A DNA stretch of 64,000 nucleotides from Perspicuibacillus lycopersici (GCF_025660475.1 NZ_JAOUSF010000002.1:620001-684000); one strand, 5' to 3'; positions 1-11,274 are shown, counted from the stretch's first letter. The notes: generated from the sequence alone by a model not told the origin. Program-made: numbers and translations.

Positions 1-238
1 TTGAAATATGTGTATATATTTCTTCCGCATGGCTAATTGGTATTGCAATTACTGCTTCGCCGTTATGAGAAACTACTTCCTCTTTACTGTAGCGATCATC
101 AATTTTCGGTTTAAAAACTGCAACCTTCTGTTTTGCAAAGTGACAACGGCGAACTCTTCGAATTAATTCTTCTGATTTACCTGAGAACATACTCCCACAA
201 ATCACTTCTACCCATCCAGATTGTTTCATTACGTACAT
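1..238 (-). CDS. tdk: thymidine kinase, 3' end cut by window edge
   Basis: The first 79 codons are present; the rest lies beyond the window. The product phosphorylates thymidine to dTMP in the pyrimidine salvage pathway. The start region [20 protein letters not shown] is typical of Gram-positive type II thymidine kinases, and the P-loop GSMFSGKS lies at about residues 15-22. The ATG at 238 is preceded by GGGAGGAG at 251-258. As in B. subtilis it follows rpmE on the same strand, but here about 670 bp with a dispersed repeat separate the two genes, so it probably has its own promoter. Confidence 0.9.
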   Translation of the reverse strand, partial: MYVMKQSGWVEVICGSMFSGKSEELIRRVRRCHFAKQKVAVFKPKIDDRYSKEEVVSHNGEAVIAIPISHAEEIYTHIS

Positions 239-562
239 GAAATAAAGCGCTCCTCCCGTTAAGACCAATACAAAAGATATCTTCCAACCAATCTTTTACA
301 GCCTGTTTCGTTCTATAGTATTTAGGAATAAATGGTATTCTCTATTATTTGTTACTTCTCTATATTAATCCATCTCTACTTGAGATTATAGCGATTTTTT
401 CTATTTGATAAAAATGCCAATTGTACTGTATTTCCATATTTTTTCTTCATTTCCTTTGTGATACCAATAAATCAGAAGTAAGAGAAAAAATTTGGTCCGT
501 CTGTTTTCTAAAGAATTGTTGCTATTTCAAAAAAAGAAATATTGTATGAATTGCTGAGCAGA
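239..562. other. AT-rich intergenic stretch, no gene seen
   Basis: This stretch lies between tdk and the dispersed repeat at 563-767. I see no convincing open frame or structured RNA. It should contain the tdk promoter; a TATAAT-like -10 is readable on the minus strand, but no matching -35 at 16-18 bp is obvious. Confidence 0.5.
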
Positions 563-767
563 CGGAATACACGAACGCTTATCGAAAAGCGAAGGCGACT
601 GCACGGCGACGTACAAACAGGAGCCAATTCTCAGGCGATAAAGGAAACACGGGGAGTTTACAAACCGATGTTGACTTATCGTACGGAGGGTTGGTGAAGT
701 TTGCTAGTCGCTAGGAGCCGCAGCTAGCCTCAACGCTCACCCGAATGGACGCGCGTAGTGTAATCAG
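563..767. repeat. Dispersed intergenic repeat, copy A (about 205 bp)
   Basis: On the minus strand this stretch matches the element at 36468-36675 over nearly its whole length. Shared blocks include GATAAGTCAACATCGG, GTGTTTCCTTTATC and CAGTCGCCTT.GCTTTTC. Its ends carry imperfect inverted CTGAATACAC / GTGTATTCAG motifs. It is noncoding and sits between the rpmE terminator and tdk. It is likely a mobile, MITE-like or structured intergenic repeat; its family name is not known to me. Confidence 0.75.
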
Positions 768-821
768 TCTGCGGGCTACATCATAATAGCGACGATACAA
801 AAATACTCTAGGAAAAATCCA

Positions 822-862
822 TAAAAAAACAGGCAAGCCATTGGTTCTTCTTGCCTGTTTTA
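822..862 (-). terminator. Rho-independent terminator of rpmE
   Basis: AACAGGCAAG pairs with CTTGCCTGTT around a 12-nt loop, and a run of seven T follows on the minus strand. It lies about 45 bp after the rpmE stop codon. Confidence 0.85.
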
Positions 863-906
863 TATTTGGATCGAAAGTTTTACTCCACTTGTTGGAGTAT
901 GCTAGA

Positions 907-1107
907 TTATTTAATACCGTATTTTTTGTTGAAGCGTTCAACACGACCATCAGCACTAGCGAATTTTTGACGTCCAGTGTAGAATGGGTGACATTCAGAA
1001 CATACTTCGACACGTACTTCATTTTTCACTGAACCAGTTTCAAATTCGTTACCGCAAGCACATTTAACCATTACTTTTTTGTAATTTGGATGGATTCCTG
1101 CTTTCAT
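907..1107 (-). CDS. rpmE: 50S ribosomal protein L31, zinc-binding type
   Basis: A 66-residue ribosomal protein of the large subunit. The start [11 protein letters not shown] and the interior [20 protein letters not shown] are typical of L31. It keeps the CxC (Cys16, Cys18) and CxxC (Cys36, Cys39) zinc ligands, so it is the C+ form rather than the zinc-free paralogue. An upstream in-frame extension is possible, but the family start is preceded by AAAGGAG at about 1117-1123. It is monocistronic, with its own sigma-A promoter at 1195-1223 and terminator at 822-862. Confidence 0.95.
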   Translation of the reverse strand: MKAGIHPNYKKVMVKCACGNEFETGSVKNEVRVEVCSECHPFYTGRQKFASADGRVERFNKKYGIK

Positions 1108-1194
1108 CCTTTTCAACTCCTTTGGCCCTGAATCATTCTGAAACAGAGTTAATCTATTAACAAATATATTTACATTTGAAAAAACACTGTTTTT

Positions 1195-1223
1195 ATTATA
1201 ACAAGGGATTTCTTGAAATGCAA
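1195..1223 (-). promoter_or_regulatory. sigma-A promoter of rpmE
   Basis: On the minus strand TTGCAT (1218-1223) and TATAAT (1195-1200) are separated by exactly 17 bp. The site lies about 90 bp upstream of the rpmE start codon, between rho and rpmE. Confidence 0.75.
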
Positions 1224-1296
1224 TATTTGAATTCGCTTTGTTAAAATTTAACATCAATACGAAAAAACAAAGAATAAGCGGCACAATCCACGCATT

Positions 1297-2583
1297 TTAC
1301 AACGTACGTTTATTAATACCGTTCGTCTTTAATTCCGTCGCAAGCGAAGCCATGAAATCTTCGTTTCCTTTCGATTGCTGTAATTTTCTCATAAATTTCT
1401 CAGCAAAATCAGGTGAATCTGACATTGATTTACGGATTGCCCAAAGTATTTCCAAGTGATTTTTCGGTAATAGTAACTCTTCTTTCCGTGTACCAGAACG
1501 GCGAATATCAATTGCTGGGAATATTCTTCTTTCCGCAAGTGCACGATCTAAATGCAGTTCCATATTACCAGTACCTTTAAATTCTTCATAAATAACGTCG
1601 TCCATTCGGGAGCCTGTATCGATTAATGCTGTAGCTAAAATGGTTAAGCTACCGCCCTCTTCAATATTTCTAGCTGCCCCGAAGAAGCGTTTCGGACGAT
1701 GGAATGCTGCAGGATCAATACCTCCAGATAACGTTCTACCACTTGGTGGAATTACTAGGTTATAGGCACGTGCTAATCTTGTGATACTATCCATTAATAC
1801 GATAACATCCCGTTTATGCTCTACTAAACGCATTGCGCGGTCTAAAACCAATTCCGCAACCTTAATATGATTTTCTGGAACTTCATCAAAGGTTGAACTA
1901 ACTACTTCTGCATTTACAGAGCGTTCAATATCTGTTACTTCCTCTGGACGTTCATCAATCAAAAGTACGATTAGCTCTGCATCCGGATGATTTGTTGTAA
2001 TACTATTTGCAATTTGTTTTAATAGCATTGTTTTACCGGCTTTTGGAGGCGCAACAATTAATCCCCGTTGTCCAAATCCAACAGGTGTCACTAAATCCAT
2101 AATTCTAGTGGAAAGGACATTAGGCTTTGTTTCTAAAATGATTTGTCGATCCGGATAAAGCGGTGTTAATGCAGGAAAGTGAACGCGTTCTTTTGCTGTT
2201 TCTGGATTTTCTCCGTTTACTGCTTCTACATGTAGTAGGCCGAAATAACGTTCATTTTCTTTTGGGGGACGTACTTTTCCAGATACTTTATCCCCGTTTC
2301 TTAAATCAAATCGACGGATTTGCGATGCTGATATATAAATATCTTCTGAGCTCGCAGAGTAGTTAATTGGACGTAAAAATCCAAATCCCTCAGATTGGAT
2401 GATGTCTAATACACCTTCCATAAAGAAATAACCTTCTTGCTCTGCTCGTGCTTTTAATATTGAGAATATTAATTCTTTTTTCGTCAGTTTACTGTAATAG
2501 GATACCTGAAATTTCCTGGCAAGCTCGTACAGTTCTTTTAATTTCATATTCTCCAATTGTGAAATGTTTAATGTTTCTTCCAA
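1297..2583 (-). CDS. rho: transcription termination factor Rho
   Basis: Hexameric RNA-dependent ATPase that ends transcription at factor-dependent terminators. Order of parts: N-terminal helical domain, RNA-binding cold-shock-like fold with GFGFLR (about 66-71), Walker A APPKAGKT (about 178-185), the [11 protein letters not shown] Walker B/Q-loop region, and the [19 protein letters not shown]-loop. I take the TTG at 2583, giving [18 protein letters not shown] and 428 residues, close to the 427 of B. subtilis. A GTG at 2595 would add four residues but has no visible ribosome-binding site. It is followed by rpmE, the usual order in Bacillaceae. Confidence 0.95.
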   Translation of the reverse strand: MEETLNISQLENMKLKELYELARKFQVSYYSKLTKKELIFSILKARAEQEGYFFMEGVLDIIQSEGFGFLRPINYSASSEDIYISASQIRRFDLRNGDKVSGKVRPPKENERYFGLLHVEAVNGENPETAKERVHFPALTPLYPDRQIILETKPNVLSTRIMDLVTPVGFGQRGLIVAPPKAGKTMLLKQIANSITTNHPDAELIVLLIDERPEEVTDIERSVNAEVVSSTFDEVPENHIKVAELVLDRAMRLVEHKRDVIVLMDSITRLARAYNLVIPPSGRTLSGGIDPAAFHRPKRFFGAARNIEEGGSLTILATALIDTGSRMDDVIYEEFKGTGNMELHLDRALAERRIFPAIDIRRSGTRKEELLLPKNHLEILWAIRKSMSDSPDFAEKFMRKLQQSKGNEDFMASLATELKTNGINKRTL

Positions 2584-2666
2584 AATGTACACCACACTTT
2601 TTAAAATAGTAAAACAATGATTTCGATAAAAACAATCATTAAAGGATAAATAACCATATTTAATTT

Positions 2667-2894
2667 TTATTTCATTAAGGATTGTTCTTTTATGAAGGAA
2701 ATTACAGAAGGGATTTCAATAAGCTGTGGGGGCAGCTTTAATTTTTTATATAATTCTATTCTTTTTCTCTCTCTTGAAATGTAAAGAGGTAACGTCGTGT
2801 CCATTAATATAGTACCATAAAATAATAACAAGCAAAAGAACACTATGAAGAAATACTCCAAAATATTTTTACTTTTTTTGACAAAATTCTGCAA
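2667..2894 (-). CDS. possible small membrane protein of unknown function
   Basis: The 75-codon frame encodes a basic N-terminus (QNFVKKSKN), one strongly hydrophobic segment at about residues 14-31 and a charged tail rich in Lys, Arg and Pro. This composition looks like a real single-span membrane protein. The only in-frame start upstream of the membrane segment is a TTG with no clear ribosome-binding site, and a stop lies two codons before it. It fills the rho-glpX gap. I recognise no family, so it could be a chance frame. Confidence 0.3.
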   Translation of the reverse strand: MQNFVKKSKNILEYFFIVFFCLLLFYGTILMDTTLPLYISRERKRIELYKKLKLPPQLIEIPSVISFIKEQSLMK

Positions 2895-3033
2895 AAATTA
2901 ATGAAAAGATTATAATAATAACATTTATTTTGGTTTTAATGATAGTAACTTATCCATAATACAGAGTAGGTTCCCAGCCATAGCAAAACGAAGGGATTCC
3001 TGTTGTTGGCGGGAAACCAATAGGGATATTGTC

Positions 3034-3996
3034 TTACTTCATGACTAAGTTCGGTTTTTTCTTGAGGCTATGTCTTCCGTCAATGAAACGAACGGTTCCA
3101 GACTTCGCACGCATAACTAAGGAATGTGTTAAACCGTAAGAGCTTTTAAATTGCACTCCCTTTAGTAGCTCACCATCCGTTACTCCTGTTGCTGCAAATA
3201 TAGCATCATCGCCACGAACTAAATCTTCCATTCGTAACGTTTTTTCTATTGTAATCCCCATTTTCATACAGCGCTCAATTTCCAATTCGCTTTGTGGGAT
3301 TAGTTTTCCTTGTATTTCGCCACCGAGACATTTTAATGCAACGGCTGCAATGACGCCTTCTGGTGCACCACCGCTTCCAAATAAAATATCGACTCCTGTA
3401 TGATCAAAGGCAGTGTTAATCGCTGCAGCAACATCGCCATCATTGATTAATTTAATCCTTGCACCAGCCTCACGTAATTCTCTAATAATCTTTTCATGTC
3501 GCGGGCGATTTAGCACTGTGGCTACTACATCTTCGACATCTTTATTTTTTGCGAGTGCAACTGCTTTTAAATTATCTAATATAGATGCATTCATATCAAT
3601 TTGTCCTACTGCTTCGGGACCAACTGCGATTTTGTCCATATACATATCAGGTGCATGTAACAAATTTCCGTGATCTGCAATAGCTAATACTGCTAATGCA
3701 TTCCATCCACCAGATGCCACGATATTTGTTCCTTCTAACGGATCAACTGCTACATCCACACGGGGACCATATCCGTTGCCTAATTTTTCTCCAATGTACA
3801 GCATTGGCGCTTCATCCATTTCTCCTTCGCCAATTACAACTGTTCCCTTCATTGGAATTGTATCAAACACATCACGCATTGCAGAAGTCGCTGCATCGTC
3901 TGCCTCATTTTTTCGTCCTCTTCCCATCCATCTTGCTGAAGCGAGAGCAGCTGCTTCCGTTACACGCACTAATTCCATCGACAAACTTCTTTCCAT
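3034..3996 (-). CDS. glpX: class II fructose-1,6-bisphosphatase
   Basis: Converts fructose-1,6-bisphosphate to fructose-6-phosphate in gluconeogenesis. The 320-residue protein starts [20 protein letters not shown], nearly identical to the GlpX family start, and the ATG at 3996 is preceded by a GGGGG ribosome-binding run. Metal and substrate motifs are visible: [12 protein letters not shown] (about 54-65) and [11 protein letters not shown] (about 81-91). An upstream in-frame ATG at 4035 is not needed and lacks a ribosome-binding site. Neighbouring genes (murA2, tal, fbaA) match the conserved Bacillus order and include another step of the same pathway. Confidence 0.95.
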   Translation of the reverse strand: MERSLSMELVRVTEAAALASARWMGRGRKNEADDAATSAMRDVFDTIPMKGTVVIGEGEMDEAPMLYIGEKLGNGYGPRVDVAVDPLEGTNIVASGGWNALAVLAIADHGNLLHAPDMYMDKIAVGPEAVGQIDMNASILDNLKAVALAKNKDVEDVVATVLNRPRHEKIIRELREAGARIKLINDGDVAAAINTAFDHTGVDILFGSGGAPEGVIAAVALKCLGGEIQGKLIPQSELEIERCMKMGITIEKTLRMEDLVRGDDAIFAATGVTDGELLKGVQFKSSYGLTHSLVMRAKSGTVRFIDGRHSLKKKPNLVMK

Positions 3997-4124
3997 CGCG
4001 AATCCCCCTGACAACTGATAATTAGTATGACACATTCACACAATAATTGTATCATATTACATATCAATTGCATTAGTATGTTTGTCGATTTCTTTTATTT
4101 TTTAATATTTTATCCATTTCGAGC

Positions 4125-5411
4125 TTAAGAGTTTTTTACTTGCTCCACTTCCTCTTCGGATAGTCTTTCTCTCCAAATATTTGCCCCTAATCCTTTAAGC
4201 TTCTCCACTACTTGACTATAACCACGATCAATATGTTCTACTCCGGTTATTTCCGTTAATCCATTGGCCATTACACCTGCAATTAAAAGCGCAGCTCCTG
4301 CACGTAAATCACTCGCTTTCACCTTTGCACCTTGCAGTTGAACAGGTCCTGTAATAATTGCAGACCCGCCTTCCACTTTGATACTAGCATTCATTCTTCT
4401 TAACTCGTCAATATGTTTAAAGCGTGCAGAATAAATAGTATCTGTAACGACACTTGTACCTGTTGCTTTTGTTAGGAGCGAAGTAATTGGTTGCTGTAAG
4501 TCCGTTGGAAATCCAGGGTAGACTAAAGTTTTTATATCTACCGATTTCATCTTCTCTGCACGTGAGATAAATAATTGATCGTCGCCTGCTTCCACAGATA
4601 CTCCCATTTCTCTTAGTTTCGCAATTAATGATTCTAAATGAAGTGGAATGACATTATCAATTAATACTCCCTCACCCATCGCAGCAGATAAGATCATATA
4701 TGTACCAGCTTCAATTCTATCTGGAATAATCGTATGACGGCAGCCATGTAAATGCTCCACACCATCAATCCGGATTACATCTGTTCCGGCACCTTTAATT
4801 TTTGCCCCCATATTCGTTAATAAGGTTGCAACATCAATTATTTCTGGTTCTTTAGCGGCGTTTTCAATGATCGTTCTTCCTTTGGCACGAACAGCAGCAA
4901 GCATAATATTAATTGTTGCTCCAACACTTACTACATCTAAGTAAACACGTGCACCACGTAGCTCTTCCGCTCGTAAATAAATCGCACCTTGTTCATTGGT
5001 TACCTTTGCACCTAATGCTTCAAACCCTTTAATATGCTGATCAATTGGACGTGGTCCTAAATGACAGCCTCCTGGTAGTCCAATTACTGCTTTTTTAAAG
5101 CGTCCAAGCATTGCACCCATTAAATAGTAAGAGGCACGAAGCTTTTTCACCTTTCCGTTTGGAAGTGGCATGGATGTCATGGAGCTTGGATCAACCGTCA
5201 TATCCTGGCCATCCAATTCAACCACTCCACCGATTTCTTCTAATAAATCTCGTAAAATTTCTACATCCGAGATTTCTGGAAGTCCTTCTATTGTTACAGG
5301 AGACTCAGCCAATATACTTGCCGGAATTAATGCAACTGCACTATTTTTTGCACCGCTAATTCGGACAGAGCCTTTTAGCGGGGAGCCGCCGATAATTTTA
5401 ATCTTTTCCAT
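4125..5411 (-). CDS. murA2: UDP-N-acetylglucosamine 1-carboxyvinyltransferase 2
   Basis: Transfers enolpyruvate from PEP to UDP-GlcNAc, the first committed step of peptidoglycan synthesis. The 428-residue length is normal. KN at residues 22-23 (substrate binding) and the catalytic, fosfomycin-target Cys116 in [10 protein letters not shown] are present. The sequence follows the MurAB/MurZ paralogue of B. subtilis rather than MurAA, as does its location next to tal and fbaA. Start ATG with AAGGGAG nine bases upstream. Confidence 0.95.
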   Translation of the reverse strand: MEKIKIIGGSPLKGSVRISGAKNSAVALIPASILAESPVTIEGLPEISDVEILRDLLEEIGGVVELDGQDMTVDPSSMTSMPLPNGKVKKLRASYYLMGAMLGRFKKAVIGLPGGCHLGPRPIDQHIKGFEALGAKVTNEQGAIYLRAEELRGARVYLDVVSVGATINIMLAAVRAKGRTIIENAAKEPEIIDVATLLTNMGAKIKGAGTDVIRIDGVEHLHGCRHTIIPDRIEAGTYMILSAAMGEGVLIDNVIPLHLESLIAKLREMGVSVEAGDDQLFISRAEKMKSVDIKTLVYPGFPTDLQQPITSLLTKATGTSVVTDTIYSARFKHIDELRRMNASIKVEGGSAIITGPVQLQGAKVKASDLRAGAALLIAGVMANGLTEITGVEHIDRGYSQVVEKLKGLGANIWRERLSEEEVEQVKNS

Positions 5412-5763
5412 TTTTATCTCCCTTCTAATGACACTTCATACCGTAAATCAACGTTTGTTCACATTGTCGGTCTAGCTGGCATCAAACGGTATATTATATT
5501 ATTTCCAAGTTACACTAACAACAAAATAAAAGATTCTATTTTTCTCCGTTATATCAAATGTCGCAAATAGATTCAACAGGAGACATATTGAAAAGGAGAT
5601 TTTATCATTTATCCTACAGCTTTGGTTAATTAATGAAAGGTCCCAAGGGATCACATTCCACCCTATCATACCAAAATATTGATAGTAAGTAACTAATAAT
5701 GGTGACGTGTCATAAAGGAGACAATTTTTCAATGGAATCTTGGCGTAAATGAAATAATATCAT
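5412..5763. other. Intergenic stretch between murA2 and tal, nothing identified
   Basis: AT-rich. A 77-codon minus-strand frame at 5499-5732 has no ribosome-binding site and no protein-like pattern. The stretch should hold the murA2 promoter. I see no clear terminator hairpin with a T run for tal. Confidence 0.45.
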
Positions 5764-6414
5764 TTAACTGTTGATGCGTGTATTCCAGTCTGCAAGAAAT
5801 TTTTCAATACCTTGCTCGGTTAATGGATGCTGGAATAATTGTAATAATACTTTGTACGGAATGGTCGCAATATGTGCTCCTCTTAAGGCAGCTTCTGTTA
5901 CATGCTGTGGATGACGAATAGATGCTGCAATTATTTCTGTTGGAATATCATGAATCGAGAACATTTCTGCAATATCAGAAATTAAATCGAGCCCATTTTG
6001 ACCGATGTCATCTAGCCTTCCTAAAAATGGCGATACGTAGCTGGCACCTGCACGGGCAGCTAATAATGCTTGATTTGCACTAAAAATTAACGTCACATTT
6101 GTTTTTATTCCCTCTTTTGAAAAAACAGAAACTGCTTTTAGTCCTTCGACAGTCATTGGTACTTTAATTGTTATGTTTGGCGCTATTTTCGCTAGCTCTC
6201 TTCCTTCTGCAATCATTCCTTTTGCATCTAATGAAATTACTTCTGCACTGACAGAGCCTGATACGATGGATGTAATTTCTTTTAGTCGTTCTTCGAAAGT
6301 TACCCCTTTTTCTTTCGCGACTAGTGAAGGATTTGTTGTCACACCCGCTAATACTCCAATAGCATAAACTTCTTTAATTTCCTCAATGTTTGCAGTGTCA
6401 ATGAAAAATTTCAT
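5764..6414 (-). CDS. tal: transaldolase / fructose-6-phosphate aldolase family enzyme
   Basis: A 216-residue single-domain barrel of the short transaldolase (TalC/FSA, YwjH) group. These enzymes move or release dihydroxyacetone units between sugar phosphates in the pentose phosphate pathway. The Schiff-base lysine is Lys84 in NITIKVPMT. Other family blocks are [10 protein letters not shown] at the N-terminus, [26 protein letters not shown] and [11 protein letters not shown]. Start ATG with a GGGGAGAGGG site. Whether it is a transaldolase or an F6P aldolase cannot be decided from sequence; transaldolase activity is known for the B. subtilis homologue. Confidence 0.9.
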   Translation of the reverse strand: MKFFIDTANIEEIKEVYAIGVLAGVTTNPSLVAKEKGVTFEERLKEITSIVSGSVSAEVISLDAKGMIAEGRELAKIAPNITIKVPMTVEGLKAVSVFSKEGIKTNVTLIFSANQALLAARAGASYVSPFLGRLDDIGQNGLDLISDIAEMFSIHDIPTEIIAASIRHPQHVTEAALRGAHIATIPYKVLLQLFQHPLTEQGIEKFLADWNTRINS

Positions 6415-6547
6415 TTTTCCCTCTCCCCTTTATTCGTATCGTAATTATGAGCCCATAGACAGAAATATACTTCTCTATCCTGCGAAATATCCCCCTTTAT
6501 TATCACAATTAATATATTTAAAAAATTCAGACACTAATGCCCCTAAT

Positions 6548-6580
6548 GAAGACCGCCCTCTTTTCGGAAGGCGGCCTTGA
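6548..6580. terminator. Inverted repeat between tal and fbaA, possible terminator
   Basis: AAGACCGCCC and the later GGCGGCCTT pair around an 11-nt loop. The stem is strong, but a clean T run is absent on either strand, so termination may be partial, letting fbaA transcripts run on into tal. Confidence 0.5.
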
Positions 6581-6618
6581 TTATCTATCCTGCTTATAAA
6601 TGAATTCCTAAAAGGAAA

Positions 6619-7473
6619 TTATGCTTTACCTACAGAACCGAATTCTTTCATTTTACCGATAACTGTTTCTTTAATTGCTTCTCTAGCTGGTCCTAAGTAT
6701 TTTCTTGGATCATATTCATTAGGTTTAGCAGCTAATACTTCGCGAACTACTTTTGCAGAAGAGATTTGGTTTTCTGTATTCACGTTGATTTTTGCTGTAC
6801 CTAAAGAAATAGATTTTTGGATATCTTTTGTTGGGATACCAGTTCCACCGTGAAGAACTAATGGCATACCTGTTAGGTTACCAATTTCTTCCATTTCTTT
6901 AAATCCTAGGTTTGGTTCACCTTTGTAAGGTCCATGTACAGAACCAAGTGCTGGAGCAAGTGCATCGATACCAGTACGTTTCACTAATTCTAAACATTCT
7001 TGTGCATCTGCATAAATAATGCTTCCGCTAACATCATCTTCTTGTCCACCAACTGTTCCAAGTTCAGCTTCAACAGATACACCATGAATATGTGCAAGTT
7101 CTACAACTTTAGAAGTGATTGCAACATTTTCTTCAAATGGATGATGTGAAGCATCAATCATTACAGATGTGAAACCAGCTTGAATTGCTTGTGCACACAT
7201 TTCAAAGCTAGAGCCATGATCTAAATGAATTGCAACAGGAACTGTTGTTTTATATTCTTCCATTAGCGCTTTAACAATAGCAACTACAGTTTTGAAACCG
7301 CCCATATATTTTCCAGCGCCGGAAGAAACACCGATAATTACTGGTGATTTTGTTTCTTCAGCTGCTTGTAGAATCGCTTGAGTAAACTCTAAGTTATTTG
7401 TGTTGAATTGACCTACAGCGTAGCCTTCTGCTTTTGCTTTTTTCAGCATTTCAGTCATTGATACTAAAGGCAT
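6619..7473 (-). CDS. fbaA: class II fructose-1,6-bisphosphate aldolase
   Basis: Zinc-dependent cleavage of fructose-1,6-bisphosphate to two triose phosphates in glycolysis, and the reverse in gluconeogenesis. The 284-residue length is usual. Family motifs: [14 protein letters not shown] with the metal-binding His and catalytic Asp, [40 protein letters not shown] and VLHGGTGIP. Start ATG follows AGGAGG with nine bases spacing. The gene sits between spo0F and tal as in B. subtilis. Confidence 0.96.
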   Translation of the reverse strand: MPLVSMTEMLKKAKAEGYAVGQFNTNNLEFTQAILQAAEETKSPVIIGVSSGAGKYMGGFKTVVAIVKALMEEYKTTVPVAIHLDHGSSFEMCAQAIQAGFTSVMIDASHHPFEENVAITSKVVELAHIHGVSVEAELGTVGGQEDDVSGSIIYADAQECLELVKRTGIDALAPALGSVHGPYKGEPNLGFKEMEEIGNLTGMPLVLHGGTGIPTKDIQKSISLGTAKINVNTENQISSAKVVREVLAAKPNEYDPRKYLGPAREAIKETVIGKMKEFGSVGKA

Positions 7474-7677
7474 TGTTTGTTCCTCCTAATTCGAATTTGC
7501 CATTGCCTTATTTATATTTTTCCATTATGTAATGTTATATGTATAAATAATAAAGGAAATGGTATTTTATATCCTACTATAGTATGATACCAAATTCACG
7601 TACATTTTTCCATTAAAGGTTTGACAGAAATAGCAAATATACGATTAGGATTTCTTATGTATTCGTTTCCTTTCATT

Positions 7678-8049
7678 TCAAGAAGATTTTAATGGCATAT
7701 GGGTTCTTACCGTTTCACGTAATTCCGTAATATCAAAAGGCTTAGCAAAATATGTTAATGCACCTAATTCCATCGCTTCGGAAATCATATCTAATTCTCC
7801 GTATGCTGTCATAATAATAACTTTTATCTCTGTATTTATTTTCTTTAACCGTTTCAATATTTCAATACCATCCATTCCCGGAATTTTAATATCTAATAAC
7901 ACAATATCCGGCGAGTACATCTTTACAATTTCTAACGCTTGTTTACCATTTGCTGCTTGGAATGTACGATAACCTTCCTTTTGAAAAACTTCGTTCAGTA
8001 ATATACGAATACCAAACTGATCATCCACAATTAAAATTTTCTCCGCCAT
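7678..8049 (-). CDS. spo0F: sporulation phosphorelay response regulator Spo0F
   Basis: Single-domain response regulator that receives phosphate from sporulation kinases and passes it to Spo0B, then Spo0A. The 123-residue receiver has the acidic pair Asp9-Asp10, phosphoacceptor Asp53 ([12 protein letters not shown]), Thr81 and Lys103 (FAKPFD), with no output domain. The start at 8049 is preferred over the ATG two codons upstream because AAAGGGG lies seven bases before it. Expression is probably sporulation-controlled through the sigma-H-like promoter and 0A boxes at 8122-8179. Confidence 0.96.
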   Translation of the reverse strand: MAEKILIVDDQFGIRILLNEVFQKEGYRTFQAANGKQALEIVKMYSPDIVLLDIKIPGMDGIEILKRLKKINTEIKVIIMTAYGELDMISEAMELGALTYFAKPFDITELRETVRTHMPLKSS

Positions 8050-8121
8050 AATCATTCCCCTTTCTAATGCTGTATGTAACCGTTAGATTTCTGATTGTAT
8101 TGTTAGTATCTATATTTGATT

Positions 8122-8148
8122 ATTCGACAGTGTTTAGCTTTTTCCTTT
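8122..8148 (-). promoter_or_regulatory. sigma-H promoter of spo0F overlapping a Spo0A box
   Basis: On the minus strand AAAGGAAAA (8140-8148) and CGAAT (8122-8126) lie 13 bp apart, matching the sigma-H consensus RWAGGAxxT and HGAAT. The -10 overlaps a perfect 0A box TGTCGAA at 8123-8129. A second near-match, AGTCGAA, lies upstream at 8173-8179. Spo0A and sigma-H control is known for B. subtilis spo0F. The leader to the start codon is about 65 nt. Confidence 0.65.
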
Positions 8149-8220
8149 TATTTTTCATAAATTTTCCTTTTTTTCGACTAAAACTCTTTGTTAAAATGTG
8201 CTTTAGAAGGAGGGAGTTAT

Positions 8221-8742
8221 TTGCTAAAAATTTTTACAACCCAATTAATCGGCCGCTTGAAAAAAATTGAAAGTGAACAGGAATATGCACTTGAAGATGG
8301 TGCTCGTTTACTCGCCCAAGCACTCGTTGGGGATGGTGATATTTATATTTACGCTGAACAAGAAATGGCAGGCATTTTATCCGAGTCAATGAATGGACAA
8401 GAACCGCTACATAATGTAAAAAAATTGACGGTTGATTTACTTCCCACCTTAACAAGTGCTGATCGTGTTTTCATTTTTTCGCGATTCACTAATGAAGAAA
8501 CCGTTGTTACGGTTGCAAATACGTTATATGAAATGCACATCCCATTCGTTGCTGTGAGTTCGATAATCGGAAAGGATGACAATCCATTAGAAGAATTGGC
8601 AGATATATTTATCCCTTTATATATGGATAAAGGACTTGTACCTACCGACACAGGTGATCGCACAGGATTTCCCCATTTAATCGCTGCGTTATATGTATAT
8701 CATAACGTAAAGCTTTTACTGGAAGAAATGTTAGAGGAGTAA
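8221..8742 (+). CDS. DUF2529 (YwjG) family protein
   Basis: A 173-residue protein with a sugar-isomerase-like fold pattern: LLAQALVGDGDIYIYAEQEM, DRVFIFSRFTNEETVVTVANTL and VPFVAVSS-type blocks as in SIS-domain proteins. No reaction is known to me. The TTG at 8221 is the start, with AAGGAGGG at 8208-8215, matching the MLK.FTTQL start of the B. subtilis homologue. It is divergent from spo0F and convergent with pyrG, as in B. subtilis. Confidence 0.8.
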   Translation: MLKIFTTQLIGRLKKIESEQEYALEDGARLLAQALVGDGDIYIYAEQEMAGILSESMNGQEPLHNVKKLTVDLLPTLTSADRVFIFSRFTNEETVVTVANTLYEMHIPFVAVSSIIGKDDNPLEELADIFIPLYMDKGLVPTDTGDRTGFPHLIAALYVYHNVKLLLEEMLEE

Positions 8743-8760
8743 TTATTGTCTATGAAAAGG

Positions 8761-8794
8761 AAAAAGCAATCGGGAATTCCGATTGCTTTTTCTT
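8761..8794. terminator. Bidirectional terminator between the DUF2529 gene and pyrG
   Basis: AAAAAGCAATCGG and CCGATTGCTTTTT form a 13-bp perfect stem around AATT, with A and T runs on both sides. It serves both convergent genes and ends six bases before the pyrG stop. Confidence 0.92.
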
Positions 8795-8799
8795 GTTTA

Positions 8800-10443
<1,644 letters not shown>

Positions 10444-10560
10444 CTAAAAATATAAATAGTTTTCATGCTTTTATTTTCTATTAACAATAGAAAAATAAAC
10501 ATTTCGTGTTTTACTCAGGCTGATACTCGGATATTATTCAGCTATCATAAAATAAAAAAA

Positions 10561-10682
10561 ATAAAAAAAACAAAAAAGCTCCACTTACAATGTAAGGGAG
10601 CTGATTTATTTTTTTCATTCATTGTTAATCGCTATTTATTGAGCCCAAATAAGATAATACAAGCTTAAATCGGAAATGTCAA
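10561..10682 (-). promoter_or_regulatory. pyrG promoter and CTP-sensing attenuator
   Basis: On the minus strand TTGACA (10677-10682), a 17-bp spacer and TATTAT (10654-10659) form a near-perfect sigma-A promoter. The predicted start site eight bases downstream is GGGCTC (first G at 10646), as in B. subtilis pyrG. About 45 nt later a terminator hairpin starts GCTCCCTTA and ends GGAGC, followed by a T-rich run (10561-10602). In B. subtilis, CTP shortage causes repeated G addition at this GGG; the poly-G then pairs with the CUCCCUU strand and blocks termination. The same parts are all present here. Confidence 0.85.
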
Positions 10683-10689
10683 GGAAGGA

Positions 10690-11274
10690 TTATTCTTCCT
10701 CTTCCTCGTCATCTTCATCATATTCATCTAGGCTATCGACATCGTCGTCATCAAAATCATCGTCATCCTCGATTAATAAATCTTCATCAATAAGTTCATC
10801 GTCATCAAAATCGTCGTCATCATCTAAATCATCGTCATCATCGTCAAGGAATTCATCTTCATCGTCCTCAGTATCATCGAACTCGTCTAAATCATCGAAT
10901 TCTAATACTTCATCCTCTTCCTCGATATCGTCAATATCATCAAAATCGTCTAAGTCTTGAAGAGCTTTCGCTTTCTTCTTCTTCACTTTAACAATTGGTA
11001 CAATATCGTCTTCGATCTGATCCATCGGATACCAGCCTTTAATTCCCCAAGTATTGCCACCAATATTCATAAAACGACCATCTATGTTTAAATCGGTATA
11101 AAATTGCGTGATTCGCGCTTTTACTTCTTCATTTGATAAATCCATTAGCTTCGAAATTTGATCAATCATATCTGTGAAAGATATAGGTTGCTTTTTCTCT
11201 TCTAATAATTCATATGCAACTTCAATAAGTGACATTTCTTGCAAATCTTCTTTAGTTAATTGATCCAAACTCAC
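10690..11274 (-). CDS. rpoE: RNA polymerase delta subunit
   Basis: Gram-positive-specific RNA polymerase subunit that promotes core recycling and displaces nucleic acid. The folded N-terminal HARE-HTH domain covers about residues 1-90 (FTDMIDQI, FYTDLNIDGRFMNIGGNTWGIKGWYP). A lysine patch VKKKKAK follows, then an almost purely Asp/Glu tail of about 85 residues. GTG start, with AAAGGA nine bases upstream. The tail is encoded by GAT/GAC/GAA repeats, which give a long serine-rich frame on the other strand that is not a gene. The pyrG promoter overlaps the end of the gene. Confidence 0.95.
   Translation of the reverse strand: MSLDQLTKEDLQEMSLIEVAYELLEEKKQPISFTDMIDQISKLMDLSNEEVKARITQFYTDLNIDGRFMNIGGNTWGIKGWYPMDQIEDDIVPIVKVKKKKAKALQDLDDFDDIDDIEEEDEVLEFDDLDEFDDTEDDEDEFLDDDDDDLDDDDDFDDDELIDEDLLIEDDDDFDDDDVDSLDEYDEDDEEEEE

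Noticed and set aside
841-1032. Plus-strand frame opposite rpmE
   Set aside because: It overlaps rpmE and its terminator; composition is that of an antisense shadow.
2950-3025. Terminator of glpX
   Set aside because: GGTTCCC and GGGAAACC can pair only with bulges and a very long loop, and no T run follows on the minus strand.
5499-5732. A 77-codon minus-strand frame between murA2 and tal
   Set aside because: No ribosome-binding site and no recognisable pattern; probably chance.
10676-10960. A 94-codon plus-strand frame made almost only of serine
   Set aside because: It is the reverse reading of the GAT/GAC/GAA tract of rpoE and has no ribosome-binding site.
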